Shown: piece by piece, positions 5,190 to 6,896 of the stretch | Position numbering within the stretch: the first letter of the stretch is position 1 | How the letters are laid out: every line of letters begins with the position of its first letter | From: Clostridiales bacterium UBA1779 | GTDB lineage: Bacteria; Bacillota; Clostridia; Oscillospirales; CAG-272 | DNA length: 6,896 nucleotides | NCBI GenBank assembly: GCA_002314565.1 | Contig: DCGL01000109.1 | Location: 1 to 6,896, forward strand | Reading direction: 5' to 3' | The notes under the pieces: model-generated | Database searches by the model: none | Told to the model about the DNA's origin: nothing | Seen by the model: only the letters and a program-made list of their open reading frames with translations | Program-made: the position numbers and the translations under genes

Positions 5190-6860
5190 ATGACCACTTT
5201 TTCTCTGCAGAACAGAAACCTGCCAAAGGATAGTTTTGATACTCTGAAAACCGTGCTTGAACGTCGCTTTTCCGAGCGTCTGTGCGGCGTTGCGGACAAG
5301 GCTGATATTAATTTCATCTTCGAAATAAACGATAAAATTGAAAAAGACAGCTACAACGTAAAAGATGAAAACGGCAGCGTGCTCGTCAGCGCCGACTGCG
5401 TTTCAAACGTTTTTGCAGGTGTCGGAAGATTTTTGCTCAAGGGGCTTTTTGACGGAAAGGGCGGCTTTTGTGCTCCTTCCCTTCCGATTGAGCACAGGAT
5501 GAAGAAATCCGTCAGAGGAATATATCTTGCTTCTCATTTTTACAATTTCCACCACAACGCCCCTATGGAAGAGGAGTGTCAGCATATTGCCGAGCAGGCG
5601 CTTCGCGGCTTCAACGCGCTTATGATGGTCGTCGCAATGCAGCATTACAATTCGTACGACGAACCGGAAGCCCGCGAAATGATTGAAAGAGTCAAGAAAC
5701 AGCTTGCTTTCGGCCGCAGATGCGGTATGAGTTCAGCCCTGATTCTGTTCTCAAATACGGGCTTTGCAAACTACCCGAAATCCCTCGCCGCCAATATGGA
5801 GCCCGATGAGCACGGGCACTATCTCAGAAAGATTTATGCCGAGTTCATAACCGAGGTCTGTCCTTCCCTGCCCGGCGGACTCGAATACTGCCGCGATGCC
5901 ATCGAAGCAATTTACAAGGCTTTCAGCGGCGAAGATATTAAGTATTTCTACATCTGGCCGTACGATGAAGGAGGCTGTCAGTGTGACGCCTGCTATCCCT
6001 GGCCAACGAACGGCTTTATGAGGGTTGCCGACGCTGCCCGCGAGATGCTTCCGAAGTACTTCCCGGATGCTTCTCTCTGCATCTCAACCTGGCATTTCAA
6101 CGTTAATAATCCGAACGAATGGGATGATTTCTATGCTCATCTTGCAAAAGGAGAATACAACTGGGCTCCTTATGTTATGACCTGCTTCCAGTCCGGCAGA
6201 CTGCCCGGCGTTATTGCCAAGAACGGAATTCCGGACGGAGTCCGCTTCGTTGACTTCCCGGAAATCAGTATGCAGAATCCCGCCAAACCCTGGGGAGGAT
6301 ACGGAGCCAACCCGATTCCGATGTATCTGAACAACGTTGAAGAAAACATCGGAGCATATAACAACGGCGGATACCTCTATTCAGAAGGAAGATACGAGGA
6401 TATCAACAAATTTATTGTTGCCGGCTTCTATTGCGGATACTACACCCATACGGCCGACTGCCTGAAGGATTATTTCCGCTCCGAGTTTTCAGTCACCGAC
6501 GAATTCACACTCAACGAACTCGTACGCGCCTGCCAGCTGATGGAATCCTCACTCAAGCGCGATCATATTGCCCCCGCTGACGAAAACGACTGCTGGCATT
6601 TCCGCACCAAATGGGGCACCGCCATTCCCGAAGTCAAGAAGATTATCGACCGGGTTGATGCAGTTCTTCCCGAAGCCGTTGAAAAATCCTGGAGATGGCG
6701 CCTCTTGTTCATACGCGCCAACCTTGACTACGTTCTTTATTCAAACGGATACAAGTTTAAAGACAGCGAATATGCCCAGACCCTGCTTCGTGAGCTCTGT
6801 GGAATCTCTTACGTCTGCGAAAATACAAAATTCTGCGTAAATCCTCCACTCGGAATATAA
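5190..6860 (+). CDS. Glycoside-hydrolase-like protein (GH20/GH67-type N-terminal fold plus probable TIM barrel)
   Basis: This 556-aa protein has no signal peptide or membrane segment, so it is probably cytosolic. Residues about 1-95 resemble the alpha/beta domain that precedes the barrel in GH67 and GH20 enzymes, including the end motif SADCVSNVFAGVGRFLL (67-83). From KKSVRGIYLASHFYNFHH (105-122) a barrel-like region begins, with alternating strands and helices. Possible active-site segments are YIWPYDEGGCQCDACYPW (254-271; D259, E260 and cysteines 263, 265, 268), STWHFN (299-304) and FVDFPEIS (353-360; D355, E358). A helical part follows from about 435. The CxCxxC after an acidic pair recalls DUF4838-type alpha-glucuronidase-like proteins. 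ATG 5190 is chosen because AAGGA (5178-5182) lies seven bases upstream; the frame is open back to 4977 but runs through the promoter and repeats. The gene diverges from the antiporter, and no sugar transporter or regulator is visible. Substrate and catalytic activity are unknown, and the family call is inferred. Confidence 0.88.
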   Translation: MTTFSLQNRNLPKDSFDTLKTVLERRFSERLCGVADKADINFIFEINDKIEKDSYNVKDENGSVLVSADCVSNVFAGVGRFLLKGLFDGKGGFCAPSLPIEHRMKKSVRGIYLASHFYNFHHNAPMEEECQHIAEQALRGFNALMMVVAMQHYNSYDEPEAREMIERVKKQLAFGRRCGMSSALILFSNTGFANYPKSLAANMEPDEHGHYLRKIYAEFITEVCPSLPGGLEYCRDAIEAIYKAFSGEDIKYFYIWPYDEGGCQCDACYPWPTNGFMRVADAAREMLPKYFPDASLCISTWHFNVNNPNEWDDFYAHLAKGEYNWAPYVMTCFQSGRLPGVIAKNGIPDGVRFVDFPEISMQNPAKPWGGYGANPIPMYLNNVEENIGAYNNGGYLYSEGRYEDINKFIVAGFYCGYYTHTADCLKDYFRSEFSVTDEFTLNELVRACQLMESSLKRDHIAPADENDCWHFRTKWGTAIPEVKKIIDRVDAVLPEAVEKSWRWRLLFIRANLDYVLYSNGYKFKDSEYAQTLLRELCGISYVCENTKFCVNPPLGI

Positions 6861-6896
6861 GATTTTTTGAGCGGACCGTGGGACGTGTAGCCGGGG
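6861..6896. other. Short downstream flank with no recognised feature
   Basis: After the stop codon there is a run of six T (6863-6868), but no stem immediately before it, so a terminator is not supported. The rest is G-rich. It shares the hexamer GGGACG (6880-6885) with the repeat core, which is too short to call a further copy. Whether the hydrolase-like gene continues into an operon is not visible. Confidence 0.5.

Noticed and set aside
6861..6870. Intrinsic terminator after the hydrolase-like gene
   Set aside because: There is a run of six T but no stable stem directly before it; the best pairing nearby is only three bases.
6871..6896. A further diverged copy of the repeat family at the window end
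   Set aside because: Only the hexamer GGGACG is shared, with no arms or linker visible before the sequence ends.

Overview
The window looks like chromosomal DNA of a low-to-mid-GC Firmicute, most likely a Clostridia member of the Oscillospiraceae/Christensenellales type. This rests on the gene families, the AAGGA/AGAGG ribosome binding sites, a PolA without proofreading residues, and three sigma-A-type promoters with TTGACA and exact 17-nt spacers. The assignment is inference; no rRNA or other marker is present to fix the taxon.

Layout. On the minus strand, read right to left, a monovalent cation/proton antiporter (4890-3610) ends at a strong hairpin. A cluster of palindromic repeats follows (3562-3433), then a consensus promoter (3426-3398) drives polA (3367-863). 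Three bases after polA's stop lies a 278-aa protein that reads as a PD-(D/E)XK nuclease-like domain plus a winged-helix-like C-terminus (859-23). Its stop codon touches another copy of the repeat (1-23). On the plus strand a 556-aa glycoside-hydrolase-like protein (5190-6860) diverges from the antiporter. The 299-nt intergenic region between them carries both promoters and a second, diverged array of the same repeat family (5011-5080).

The genes do not form one pathway. PolA and the nuclease-like protein are a probable translationally coupled DNA-maintenance pair. The antiporter and the sugar-active enzyme appear to be independent single transcription units. The most notable material is non-coding: a REPIN-like repeat family built on the core AGAACCGTCCC, with swapped stem arms, a shared AAAACGGC linker and a 42-43-nt period. 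In the array upstream of polA the core orientation flips relative to the linker, one pair forms a perfect 30-bp inverted repeat, and one unit carries an extra 16-nt mini-hairpin inside its core. No transposase that could mobilise these repeats is in the window.
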